Assembly (NCBI GenBank): GCA_028288485.1
Contig: JAQBNO010000162.1
Span: 1-45,233, forward strand
Direction: 5' to 3'
DNA length: 45,233 bases
Source: Segetibacter sp.
GTDB taxonomy: Bacteria > Bacteroidota > Bacteroidia > Chitinophagales > Chitinophagaceae
The stretch's first letter is position 1; every line of letters starts with the position of its first letter. The position numbers and the translations under genes are program-made. This document shows, piece after piece, positions 18,571 to 26,725 of this stretch. The notes under the pieces are model-generated. The model was not told the DNA's origin and searched no databases. It was given only the letters and a program-made list of their open reading frames with translations.

Positions 18571-19794
18571 ATGGAAGTTTTGGAAAAAACCAGTTTAGCA
18601 AAAAAAGCATTAGAACAGGGAGAAGGAATATTACGCCTTGCTCCAACGTGGGTTCCACGTTCATTTTGTGTTCCCGGCAGAAGAATTAAGTTACACCCTG
18701 ATGATTATTATGTGCTTGGCGGTAATCGGGGTGGAATAGATGAACGTTGGCTGTCTTCAACCACACCCGCAAAAAACGGCCCGTTGACCGGCGAAAACGA
18801 GGGCTTAAGCGCCGTGGTTTTTAACGACGGAACAAACGAAAATCAAATACTATTAAAAGATGCAATCGACGAACTGAAAGGTGAATTGATCGGCGAGCGG
18901 TTGTGGAATGAATACCAAAGCTGGCCGATGTATTCAAAGTTTTTCGACAACATGGGTCCCTTGCCTCACCATATACATCATAACGATGAACACGCTGCTC
19001 ATATTGGCCAGTTAGGAAAACCTGAAGCTTACTACTTTCCTCCGCAACTAAATAATCATGGCGGCGATTTTCCCTATACATTTTTTGGAATTGCACCCGG
19101 TACCACTAAAGAGGAAATCAAAGAATGCCTCGTAAATTTTACCAAGGGCGATAATAAGATAACCAATTATTCCCAGGCTTTCCGCCTCGAACCTGGAACA
19201 GGTTGGGATGTACCCCCGGGAATGCTTCATGCCCCTGGTAGTATGTGTACATATGAACCACAAAAGGCGTCCGACGTTTTTGCCATGTACCAGTCGCTGG
19301 TGAATGAAGCTATCATTCCTGAGGAGTTATTGTGGAACGGAACCCCTCCTGATCGGATAGGAGATTATGACCAGTTGATGGAAGTTATCGATTGGGAACT
19401 TAATACAAATCCCAATATTTTGGAAACCCGTTTTATGCGTCCTAAGCCTGTTAAAGCTGTAGAAGAAATGAAAGCTGAAGGATACATTGAAAACTGGGTT
19501 TGTTACCTATCCGATGCGTTCAGTGCGAAGGAACTTACTGTTTTTCCGGGTCAAACGGTTACCATTAAAGACAATGCTGCTTATGGTTTGATCATGATGC
19601 AGGGTCGCGGCAAAATGGGGGTATGGGAGATTGAAACGCCTGCTTTGATCCGTTACGGCCAGTTAACAAACGACGAATTCTTTGTAAGTGAAGCCGCGGC
19701 TACACAAGGTGTAACCATCACTAATGCTTCAACAACCGACCCGATAGTAATGCTAAAACATTACGGACCGGGAAATCCTGACATGGTTTTATAG
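18571..19794 (+). CDS. Cupin-type phosphomannose-isomerase-like protein
   Basis: 407 residues. The metal site is LPHHIHHNDEHA (H133, H134, H136, H137, E140, H141), with a later PPGMLHAPGSMC, as in type I mannose-6-phosphate isomerases and related cupin sugar isomerases. A second small cupin-like region lies near residues 325-400 (VFPGQTVTIKDNAAYGLIMMQG). It is larger than simple cupins and smaller than ManA fusions. Cytosolic. A sugar or keto-sugar isomerase role is inferred from the fold and from its neighbours, the TIM-barrel and Gfo/Idh genes. It might also act on a phosphorylated hexose. Confidence 0.8.
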   Translation: MEVLEKTSLAKKALEQGEGILRLAPTWVPRSFCVPGRRIKLHPDDYYVLGGNRGGIDERWLSSTTPAKNGPLTGENEGLSAVVFNDGTNENQILLKDAIDELKGELIGERLWNEYQSWPMYSKFFDNMGPLPHHIHHNDEHAAHIGQLGKPEAYYFPPQLNNHGGDFPYTFFGIAPGTTKEEIKECLVNFTKGDNKITNYSQAFRLEPGTGWDVPPGMLHAPGSMCTYEPQKASDVFAMYQSLVNEAIIPEELLWNGTPPDRIGDYDQLMEVIDWELNTNPNILETRFMRPKPVKAVEEMKAEGYIENWVCYLSDAFSAKELTVFPGQTVTIKDNAAYGLIMMQGRGKMGVWEIETPALIRYGQLTNDEFFVSEAAATQGVTITNASTTDPIVMLKHYGPGNPDMVL

Positions 19795-19853
19795 TTATTT
19801 AAGGGATACGCAAACGTTTTTTTTTTGAGCCAGGCGACAAAGCGTCTATTTAA

Positions 19854-19877
19854 CACCGTTGCGTCGCACTCTTGTAC
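19854..19877 (-). repeat. Interspersed repeat, subtype B
   Basis: Contains the reverse complement of GTACAAGAGTGCGACGCAAC, in the gap between the cupin and TIM-barrel genes. Confidence 0.85.
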
Positions 19878-20006
19878 TGTTGTTACTTCATGCACCAATT
19901 CTATAAGCGGCACTAAATTATTTCCTGGAAAATGCAATTAATACTAATGTAACAATTTTAAATCGCTAACTCGTGATTGTTTTTATTAAACCAAATCATC
20001 TAACGA

Positions 20007-21041
20007 ATGAACCAAAATAATTATCCTAAGCTGCACAATGCCACCTGGCCTGGTATAGTTGGAAAAGGGCCCGATTCTGAACCCGTTATTTCTTTTGATG
20101 AAATGCTTCGAATGACCGCCGCCGCTGAAGTGGATGGGGTGAAGTTTGACGGTGTTGATCTTGGCCTCTTTGATCCCCATATAAATATAAATAGTACTGA
20201 TGATGAAATAAAACAGCTGGCCGATAAAGTTGGTGGCCTCAACCTGAATATAGGTAGTCTTGTTGCGCCTATCTGGGGTGGCCCTGCAATGGGTAGTAAA
20301 GAAGATCGTGCACTATTTGTTGAAATGGTTAGAAAAGCTTGTCACTTCGGTAAGACTTTACGCGAATTGGGGGTCCGTCCTTCTGGAATTGTTCGTATAG
20401 ACTCCGCCAGTTCTCCTGTCGATTGGGAAAAAGACCCTGTAAACAATACAAAACTAATTGCTGAAACTTTTCGCGAAGCCTGTGATGTTGCTGCCGACTA
20501 CGGCGAAAGACTTGCTGCCGAAGGAGAGATCTGCTGGGGCGGTATGCACAGTTGGAGAACGATGATTGATACTTTGGAGGCTGTAGATCGTCCTAATATA
20601 GGTTTCCAGGCCGATATGTCTCATACAACTTTATACCTGCTAGGTTACAACAGGCCCGAAGATCGTATCCTTCCTGAAAATTTTGATTGGACTGATCGTG
20701 AAGCTTTGACTGAAGGTCTTAAAACTGTAACAAAAGCACTTCGTCCGTGGACAATTGACTTTCATGTCGCTCAGAACGACGGAACGGTTCACGGAACAGG
20801 TTCGCACGATAAAACAGGGCGCCATTGCCAGGCTACTGACCCTAACGGGAAACTTGATATTGTACGTGATGCCGGTTACTGGCTGCGCGATGAGAATGGC
20901 GAACTAACCAGGGCGTTTAAACACATTTGCTGGGACGGTTGCATGTTCTCGAATGAAGTAATGAAACGCCAGCAAACCTGGAACGACATACTCGCAACCA
21001 TGATAAAAGTGCGCGACGCACATGGATGGAACGAAGGGTAG
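20007..21041 (+). CDS. Sugar phosphate isomerase/epimerase-like TIM-barrel protein
   Basis: 344 residues, of the xylose-isomerase-like TIM-barrel superfamily. Acidic and histidine ligands sit at strand ends in [20 protein letters not shown] and [14 protein letters not shown], which also opens a His-rich insert ([12 protein letters not shown]). The superfamily includes epimerases, inosose dehydratase (IolE) and the 3-keto-sugar beta-eliminases/hydratases of levoglucosan catabolism. Cytosolic, no signal. It is directly followed by a Gfo/Idh/MocA gene, a pairing seen in C3-oxidation pathways, so an elimination, hydration or epimerisation step on a keto-sugar is the favoured inference. Confidence 0.88.
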   Translation: MNQNNYPKLHNATWPGIVGKGPDSEPVISFDEMLRMTAAAEVDGVKFDGVDLGLFDPHININSTDDEIKQLADKVGGLNLNIGSLVAPIWGGPAMGSKEDRALFVEMVRKACHFGKTLRELGVRPSGIVRIDSASSPVDWEKDPVNNTKLIAETFREACDVAADYGERLAAEGEICWGGMHSWRTMIDTLEAVDRPNIGFQADMSHTTLYLLGYNRPEDRILPENFDWTDREALTEGLKTVTKALRPWTIDFHVAQNDGTVHGTGSHDKTGRHCQATDPNGKLDIVRDAGYWLRDENGELTRAFKHICWDGCMFSNEVMKRQQTWNDILATMIKVRDAHGWNEG

Positions 21042-21045
21042 ACGC

Positions 21046-21123
21046 GTTACCGGTTACCGGTTGCCGGTTGCCTGTAACGAGTTGCCGGTAACGGGAAACT
21101 GGTAACTTGTAACTGGTAACCCT
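21046..21123. repeat. GTTACCG heptad repeat tract with inverted second half
   Basis: GTTACCG repeats about three times, drifts to GTTGCCG, then appears in inverse form (GGTAACGGG, CTGGTAACTTGTAACTGG). The tract starts 4 bp after the TIM-barrel stop and could fold into an imperfect hairpin. A sister tract is at 7610-7668. Confidence 0.85.
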
Positions 21124-21157
21124 GACAGTATTTTTCAATGTTTAATCGTACCGACAA

Positions 21158-22312
21158 ATGAATAATAAAAAAGAATTAAGGATTGGATTAATAGGAGGCG
21201 GTTTTATGGGCCGCACCCATTCGAATGGTTATAATCGTGTTTCAAATTTCTTTCCGCAGTTGGAATACAAGCCGGTTTTGAAAGCTGTTTGCTCCCGTAC
21301 CTTAGATAAGGTTCGTGCATTTGCCGATCAATGGGGCTACGAGTCGGTTGAAACAGACTGGAAGGCTTTGGTGGCTCGCGACGATATTGATGCAGTAGAT
21401 ATTTGCACGCCAAATGATACGCATGCCGAAATTTCTATTGCCGCTGCAGCTGCAGGAAAAATGATCCTGTGTGAAAAACCACTTGCACGTTCTTTAAGCG
21501 AAGCTCAAACAATGGTGGATGCGGTTGAAAAGGCGGGTGTTCAAAATACGGTTTGGTACAACTACCGCCGTCTGCCTGCTGTTACTTTAGCCAAACAAAT
21601 AATTGATTCAGGAAAACTGGGACGGATTTTCCATTACCGCGCCAATTTTTTACAGGACTGGACCATCAATGCAAATGTTCCGCAGGGAGGCGCAGGTACG
21701 TGGCGCCTCGATGTGGAAGCAGCCGGTTCTGGCGTTACAGGTGACCTGCTGGCGCACTGTATCGACGCCGCTATCTGGATGAATGGAAGCATTAAGGACG
21801 TTTCTGCGGTTACCGAAACCTTTATTAAAGAACGTGTTCACCAGGCAACCGGCCAGGTGCAAAAGGTGGGTATCGACGACGCATGCATATTCCACTGTCA
21901 TTTCGAGAATGGCTCTTTGGGTCTCTTCGAATCTACCCGCTATGCACGTGGCCACAAAGCTTTATACACTTTCGAAATTAACGGCGAACATGCATCTATC
22001 CGTTGGGACCTGCACGACTTAAACAAACTTGAATATTTCGACCATAGAGACGAGTCTATCGTTCGTGGCTGGCGAACCATTCATGTTACGGACGGTGATC
22101 AGCCTTACATGGATAAATGGTGGGTTCCCGGCTTATCGATTGGTTACGAACACTCTTTTGTACACCAGGCAGCAGATTTCCTGAAAAGCCTTGAAACAGG
22201 TGAACCCTGTTCGCCAACGTTTAAAGAAGCGCTTGAAACGCAGAAGGTCTGCCAGGCAGTTTTAGACTCAGCCGCTTCACGAACGTGGAAAGACATTAAT
22301 GAAGATTACTAG
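21158..22312 (+). CDS. Gfo/Idh/MocA-family NAD(P)-dependent sugar oxidoreductase
   Basis: 384 residues. N-terminal Rossmann motif [13 protein letters not shown] (9-21). The family active-site motif CEKPLA has its lysine at 107. The C-terminal alpha/beta domain contains [31 protein letters not shown], with the usual catalytic Asp/His pair in this region. Cytosolic, no Tat or Sec signal. The family oxidises or reduces ring carbons, often C3 of glucosides, levoglucosan or inositol. Together with the TIM-barrel gene upstream and the DUF1080 gene downstream, C3 oxidation of a glycoside is the best-supported inference. Confidence 0.9.
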   Translation: MNNKKELRIGLIGGGFMGRTHSNGYNRVSNFFPQLEYKPVLKAVCSRTLDKVRAFADQWGYESVETDWKALVARDDIDAVDICTPNDTHAEISIAAAAAGKMILCEKPLARSLSEAQTMVDAVEKAGVQNTVWYNYRRLPAVTLAKQIIDSGKLGRIFHYRANFLQDWTINANVPQGGAGTWRLDVEAAGSGVTGDLLAHCIDAAIWMNGSIKDVSAVTETFIKERVHQATGQVQKVGIDDACIFHCHFENGSLGLFESTRYARGHKALYTFEINGEHASIRWDLHDLNKLEYFDHRDESIVRGWRTIHVTDGDQPYMDKWWVPGLSIGYEHSFVHQAADFLKSLETGEPCSPTFKEALETQKVCQAVLDSAASRTWKDINEDY

Positions 22313-22928
22313 AGGGATATCAAACGTTATTACATTAAGCGACTATTGTATTGGTTTAAATATTCGTAAGCAATGTTCAATACTGAATTAGCAATACAGG
22401 CAGTTATATTTCTTTAATTAAAATAAAGCATTGAGCGTAGAATATTGAACATTGTTTTGTTAAGTTGATGAATGCGAAAAATTACTAATCCTGTATAAGC
22501 AAAGCCAGGTGGAATGCAACGAATACAAACAAAATAAATGATAACAAAATAACTGTAATTGGTTCTTCGGTATAGTTGGTTAAGCCTGTTTTATAAATTG
22601 AAACAGCTTTTGACTTTAAAACCAAAGATGCTTACTGCACAATAGATGAAAGGATTGCGACGCAACGATGTTGCCATAAATGCAAATGCTTGTATCACAA
22701 AATATCTGTTATGCAAATTATACCGGAGGGCCAATTATTATAATCGCATTACTATAAAGAAAGTTTTTATAGTTCCTGGTACCTGTTGTAAATGAACACT
22801 TATCGTAGGTCGTATTACTTATCTTACTATAGGCATACGCTTCGCCGCTGTATTAAATGCAATTATCGCAAAGTTTATTGTTACACTTTCAGTTAGAAAC
22901 AAAAATGGTTCGGGAATAAACAATAAAA
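22313..22928. other. 615-bp gap with a long-loop inverted repeat and a partial interspersed repeat
   Basis: CAATGTTCAATA (22371-22382) pairs with TATTGAACATTG (22443-22454) across about 60 bases, followed by TTTTG. A partial interspersed repeat (TGCGACGCAACGATGTTG, 22656-22673) lies further on. There is no supported gene. Confidence 0.55.
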
Positions 22929-24104
22929 ATGGATAAAGCTATAATACCCTGTTTACTCTTTCTTTTTATTTCATTTGCAGGGTTTAGCCAATCGACTGCA
23001 AATGCTTCTCAACAGGCTCCAAAGCCTTTAAAATTTTTAAAAAAACAGGTGGCGGCAGAGAGTTATGAATCTGTAGAGGTGTTTGATGTAAACAACGACA
23101 AAATTCCGGACATAGTCTCGGGCGGGTATTGGTACGAAGGGCCATCTTACTGGAAAAGAAATTATATCGGCCCGGTAAAAAAAGTAGGGGAGTATTGGGA
23201 TGAATTTTCTACCATACCGCTTGATGTTAATGGTGACGGTCGAATAGATTTTGTAACCGGCGGTTGGTTTGGTAAAACACTTACCTGGCGTGAAAACCCG
23301 GGAAATAATAAGGAGTGGCCGGAACACGCAATAGCGGAAACAGGAAACATTGAATCGAGCCGATCATGGGATATTGACGGAGACGGTGTACAAGAGATTG
23401 TTCCAAATACTCCCAACGATCCTTTAGTGGTTTACCGGCTGGTAAAAGACGGCCAGGGAAAGGGTACCGGCAAGTTTGAAGTTTCAAAAATTTCGGATTC
23501 TAAAAGTGGTCACGGTTTAGGCTTTGGTGATATTAATGGCGATGGCAGAGGCGATTTAATTGTCAGCGGTGGTTGGGCCGAAGCTCCGGTAAATCCTTTC
23601 AAAGATCCATGGACTTTTCATGGAGATTTTTCACTCGGAACTTCCAGTGTTCCCGTACTCGTTGCAGATGTAAATAAAGATGGTTTGAACGATTTAATTG
23701 TGGGACAAGCACATAGCTACGGATTGGATTGGTACGAACAAAAAAAGGATAAAAAAGCAAAAGTGTCCTGGGTCAAACATTCTATCGATCCCTTCAATTC
23801 GCAGTTTCATACCATGAAATGGGTTGATTTGGATGGCGACGGAAAAGAAGAATTACTGACAGGTAAACGCTACCGTGCTCATAATGGCAATGATCCTGGC
23901 GAGAATGATCCGTTAGGAATTTATTATTATAAATGGACCGGGGAATCGTTTACCAAGCAAGTAATCAGCTTTGGTCCCTTTGGAGAAGGTAAAGGTTTAG
24001 GGGTGTATTTCTCGGTGGCGGATTTAACCGGATCGGGAAGAAAGGATATTATCGCAGCCGGTAAAGATGGACTGTTTGTATTTTACAACAAGGGGGCTGA
24101 ATAA
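22929..24104 (+). CDS. Secreted FG-GAP/VCBS repeat protein (seven-bladed propeller)
   Basis: 391 residues with a signal peptide of about 20 residues (CLLFLFISFAGFSQ). Seven calcium-binding-like Asp-rich repeats are visible: DVNNDKIPD, DVNGDGRID, DIDGDGVQE, DINGDGRGD, DVNKDGLND, DLDGDGKEE and DLTGSGRKD, each followed by a hydrophobic strand and Gly. This is the layout of a seven-bladed FG-GAP propeller. Such proteins accompany 3-keto-disaccharide hydrolase genes in Bacteroidota and Planctomycetes; a binding or lyase-like role is possible, but no catalytic residues can be named. It is 38 bp before the DUF1080 gene, so the two are probably co-transcribed. Confidence 0.87.
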   Translation: MDKAIIPCLLFLFISFAGFSQSTANASQQAPKPLKFLKKQVAAESYESVEVFDVNNDKIPDIVSGGYWYEGPSYWKRNYIGPVKKVGEYWDEFSTIPLDVNGDGRIDFVTGGWFGKTLTWRENPGNNKEWPEHAIAETGNIESSRSWDIDGDGVQEIVPNTPNDPLVVYRLVKDGQGKGTGKFEVSKISDSKSGHGLGFGDINGDGRGDLIVSGGWAEAPVNPFKDPWTFHGDFSLGTSSVPVLVADVNKDGLNDLIVGQAHSYGLDWYEQKKDKKAKVSWVKHSIDPFNSQFHTMKWVDLDGDGKEELLTGKRYRAHNGNDPGENDPLGIYYYKWTGESFTKQVISFGPFGEGKGLGVYFSVADLTGSGRKDIIAAGKDGLFVFYNKGAE

Positions 24105-24142
24105 TCACCTGGAACATTTAAAAATTACTAATTAATATTAAG

Positions 24143-24928
24143 ATGCTAAAAAATTCTTCGTTCAAATTTGTTCCGTTAGGCGTAATCCTGGTTGTATTTC
24201 TGCCAGTCGCATTATTGATTGCCAGTTGCAAGGCCCAAAGCAAGAACAATAAAAATGCCGCTGGCTTTGTACAGATCTTCGATGGTAAAACTCTTAACGG
24301 CTGGGCAGGCGATCCAACCTATTGGAGGGTAGAAAACGGCAACCTTGTCGGCGAAATAACACCAACGACGCTTTTGAAAACCAATTCATTCATCATTTGG
24401 GGTGGCGGAAAGCCGAAAGATTTTGAGCTCACCCTTGAATTTAAAATAACAAAAGCCGGCAATAGCGGAATTAATTACCGTAGTGTTGAGTTCACCGAAG
24501 TTCCTCATGCCTTAAAGGGTTACCAGCTTGATATTGATGGGGCTATTCGGTATACGGGTCAGAACTATGAAGAACGTGGAAGAACCACTTTGGCTTACCG
24601 TGGAGAGATTGTAACTGTTAATCCACCCGGCAGTTCAACAGCTGCTGTTAGAGATTATGTTAAAAGCAATGCATGGACGGTCAGAACCGTAACAGGTTCC
24701 CTGGGTAGTTCTGATGAGTTAAAGAATAATATCAAATCTGAAGATTGGAATACCTGCAGGCTGGTTGCAAAAGGAAACCGCCTCCAGCATTATATTAACG
24801 GCGTATTAATGAGCGATGTAACCGATAACGATCCGGTCAATGGAAAGTCTGAAGGTTTATTGGGTGTACAGGTTCACGTTGGACCTCCAATGAAAGTAGA
24901 GTATAGAAACATTATGTTGAAGCAATAA
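24143..24928 (+). CDS. DUF1080 (3-keto-disaccharide hydrolase family) lipoprotein
   Basis: 261 residues. Hydrophobic N-terminus with lipobox LIASC (Cys29), then a DUF1080 beta-sandwich: FVQIFDGKTLNGWAGDPTYW, FELTLEFKITKAGNSGINYR, VPHALKGYQLDIDG, and the closing LQHYINGVLMSDVTD with GLLGVQVHVGPPMKVEYRNI. DUF1080 was renamed after members that hydrolyse 3-keto-glucosides, which are made by C3-dehydrogenases. The lipid anchor places it in the periplasm or at the outer membrane. It closes the plus-strand sugar locus; a terminator-like hairpin lies about 410 bp downstream. Confidence 0.92.
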   Translation: MLKNSSFKFVPLGVILVVFLPVALLIASCKAQSKNNKNAAGFVQIFDGKTLNGWAGDPTYWRVENGNLVGEITPTTLLKTNSFIIWGGGKPKDFELTLEFKITKAGNSGINYRSVEFTEVPHALKGYQLDIDGAIRYTGQNYEERGRTTLAYRGEIVTVNPPGSSTAAVRDYVKSNAWTVRTVTGSLGSSDELKNNIKSEDWNTCRLVAKGNRLQHYINGVLMSDVTDNDPVNGKSEGLLGVQVHVGPPMKVEYRNIMLKQ

Positions 24929-25335
24929 TTTTGCTGCGAAAGTATAAGAGCTTGTTTGATGAAGGTTTGCATGAAACACTTACACGAACCTGGCGAAAGC
25001 TGTCGTACTTAACTCTTTGCTGTCTTGTTTCAATAGAATAGACCTGGTTCTATCATCTGTTAACTCACTCCTGGTAAAGGAATTTATTTCTAAAATAGGG
25101 GGCAGTCGCTGCATTGAATGTGAGGGGAACATTGTTTTCGCGGCAAAGCAGTTATCTATTTTCTTTAACAATTTTTTTGTGCCCGCCTGTAATAAAAGAA
25201 ACAATTTTTCAGTTTAATAGTAGCATCATTTTTGAACGGGGCAGAAGAAAAGGATTGTTTATCAAAAAAAAATGATCGGTAAGGTTTAAATAACAGATTT
25301 TTCAGAACTCTTCATATGGCAAGCAATCGTTAGAG

Positions 25336-25367
25336 GCCCGCTGTTTTTACAGGGGGCATTTTTTTTT
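25336..25367 (+). terminator. Rho-independent terminator downstream of the sugar locus
   Basis: GCCCGCTGT (25336-25344), loop TTTT, ACAGGGGGC (25349-25357), with one mismatch in a 9-bp GC-rich stem, followed by a run of nine or more T after one A. Confidence 0.72.
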
Positions 25368-25421
25368 ATTAGAACTTCTAAAGAAAGTTATTGCCAACTA
25401 TTGCTGATGTTTTTGTAACTG

Positions 25422-25437
25422 TACAAGTGTGCGACCC
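25422..25437 (+). repeat. Partial interspersed repeat
   Basis: GTACAAGTGTGCGACC matches the first 15 bases of the repeat consensus, then diverges. Confidence 0.6.
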
Positions 25438-25578
25438 CTGGGCTTTGCGCAGGGTAAGCTGCCATAGTGCAATTACAGTTTAAGAAACCACTTCAGTTCA
25501 AGAACAACCTTACGGCAGGTCAGCCTACCCTTTGACCCTTTGGAGGGCAAGAACTGCCATGATGAATAATGCGTTACA

Positions 25579-25600
25579 GTACAAGCGAGCGTGGCAACGG
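25579..25600 (+). repeat. Divergent interspersed repeat
   Basis: GTACAAGCGAGCGTGGCAAC followed by GG; same length and frame as the consensus with about four changes. Confidence 0.65.
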
Positions 25601-25638
25601 CGGCTTAATAGTTATTCAACACCCTGGTTCAAAAAAAA

Positions 25639-26646
25639 TCAGTTATTCATTTCCTGCTGCACTTCGCTCCACGATAACTTTTTTCCGCTTTGTTCTGTTA
25701 ATACTTTTTCCATTGCAGCGGGGCTATTAAAGGCAGCAACATTTCCACCCATCGGGCTCTTTAACTCGTGGCTATAAACAAAAAACTTTTCAGTTGCCGG
25801 TACTAACTCTTTGCTTCCTGAATAATCGTTGATATAGGCAGTTCCATTACTGGGGTTTGTTTTCCGGAATGCCACCTGGCAATGAACATCATCAAAGCGA
25901 TAAACTTTGCCTTTATCGGTTACCCACTCATTTGCAAAACGTTTGTCCATAATAGTCATCTTGCAATTATCGCACGCATCACTTCCATATTTTATGGGCT
26001 GCGGCCCGGTTGAGCAAGCCTGCAGCGAAAATATTATTAAAAAAGCTACAGCAAATTTTCTCTTTTGCAGCGGTAGCCATTTTGGTTTAAGAATGAGCAG
26101 GTATGCAACCAGCAACAAAACACCGGCACCAATAAACATCCATCCACCTTTTTCGGGAATGGAATAAGCACCAAAATTCAATAGTTGCTTGTAGCCAATC
26201 AGTGGCGGCTGGTAGGCCATGCCCGGAACACGTATGGCCGCGTTTGGGTCAAGATTGTGGCCGTAGTTATAATTCCACCTGTAAAAATCAATCATCGATA
26301 CAATGCCAAACAAAATAAAAGTTGCGATATAGGCGTAGTACAATTTCTTTTTGTTGAAAAAAGCAACCAACAAACCAAGCACTACAAACGAACCAATAAT
26401 GTAAGGCAGTATTTTAAATTCAATGAAGTCGTCGGTATGCAAAGTCTTCATACCAATATAGTGATTAAGGCCGTTTATTACGTCAACATTTCCTGCCAGT
26501 TTGTTGGCATATATCTTCAATGCAAGACCTTCAGGATATTGCGGGGCCGATAGTTCTATTTTCCAGATTGGTAAAAAAAGTGCGCCAATTAAAATGACTG
26601 CCGCTGTTGTTACCAATACCCTTGGCCATTTTAGTGAATCTTTCAT
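25639..26646 (-). CDS. nosL: NosL copper-chaperone domain fused to an N-terminal multi-pass membrane region
   Basis: 335 residues. The first ~190 carry four hydrophobic segments (about 10-28, 80-97, 102-120, 168-187). The C-terminal ~130 residues are a NosL domain with CDNCKM (C225, C228, M230), the Cu(I) site that supplies copper for the CuZ cluster of nitrous oxide reductase. The junction retains an internal lipobox-like AFLIIFSLQACS (Cys211), as if an ancestral lipoprotein NosL had been joined to a membrane protein. There is no ATG near the junction, so this is one ORF. It lies 79 bp after nosZ, with a hairpin between. Confidence 0.92.
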   Translation of the reverse strand: MKDSLKWPRVLVTTAAVILIGALFLPIWKIELSAPQYPEGLALKIYANKLAGNVDVINGLNHYIGMKTLHTDDFIEFKILPYIIGSFVVLGLLVAFFNKKKLYYAYIATFILFGIVSMIDFYRWNYNYGHNLDPNAAIRVPGMAYQPPLIGYKQLLNFGAYSIPEKGGWMFIGAGVLLLVAYLLILKPKWLPLQKRKFAVAFLIIFSLQACSTGPQPIKYGSDACDNCKMTIMDKRFANEWVTDKGKVYRFDDVHCQVAFRKTNPSNGTAYINDYSGSKELVPATEKFFVYSHELKSPMGGNVAAFNSPAAMEKVLTEQSGKKLSWSEVQQEMNN

Positions 26647-26669
26647 ATCCGTTGAATTATGGAATGAAT

Positions 26670-26716
26670 TATAAAAATTGCAAAGAAGGCGAGCCTATGC
26701 TCACCTTCTTTGCAAT
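26670..26716 (-). terminator. Hairpin between nosZ and nosL (terminator or attenuator)
   Basis: ATTGCAAAGAAGG (26677-26689) and CCTTCTTTGCAAT (26704-26716) pair over 13 bp. An inner GAGC/GCTC pair extends the stem after one mismatch. On the minus strand TTTTTATA follows. It would reduce transcription from nosZ into nosL or protect the nosZ 3' end. Confidence 0.82.
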
Positions 26717-26725
26717 GTGAAGATT

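Larger units (their letters stand above)
24929..25638. other. 700-bp gap between the sugar locus and the nos operon
   Basis: Holds a plus-strand terminator (25336-25367) and two same-orientation repeat copies (25422-25437, 25579-25600). No nosD, nosF or nosY sequence and no other gene is recognisable here. Confidence 0.6.
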
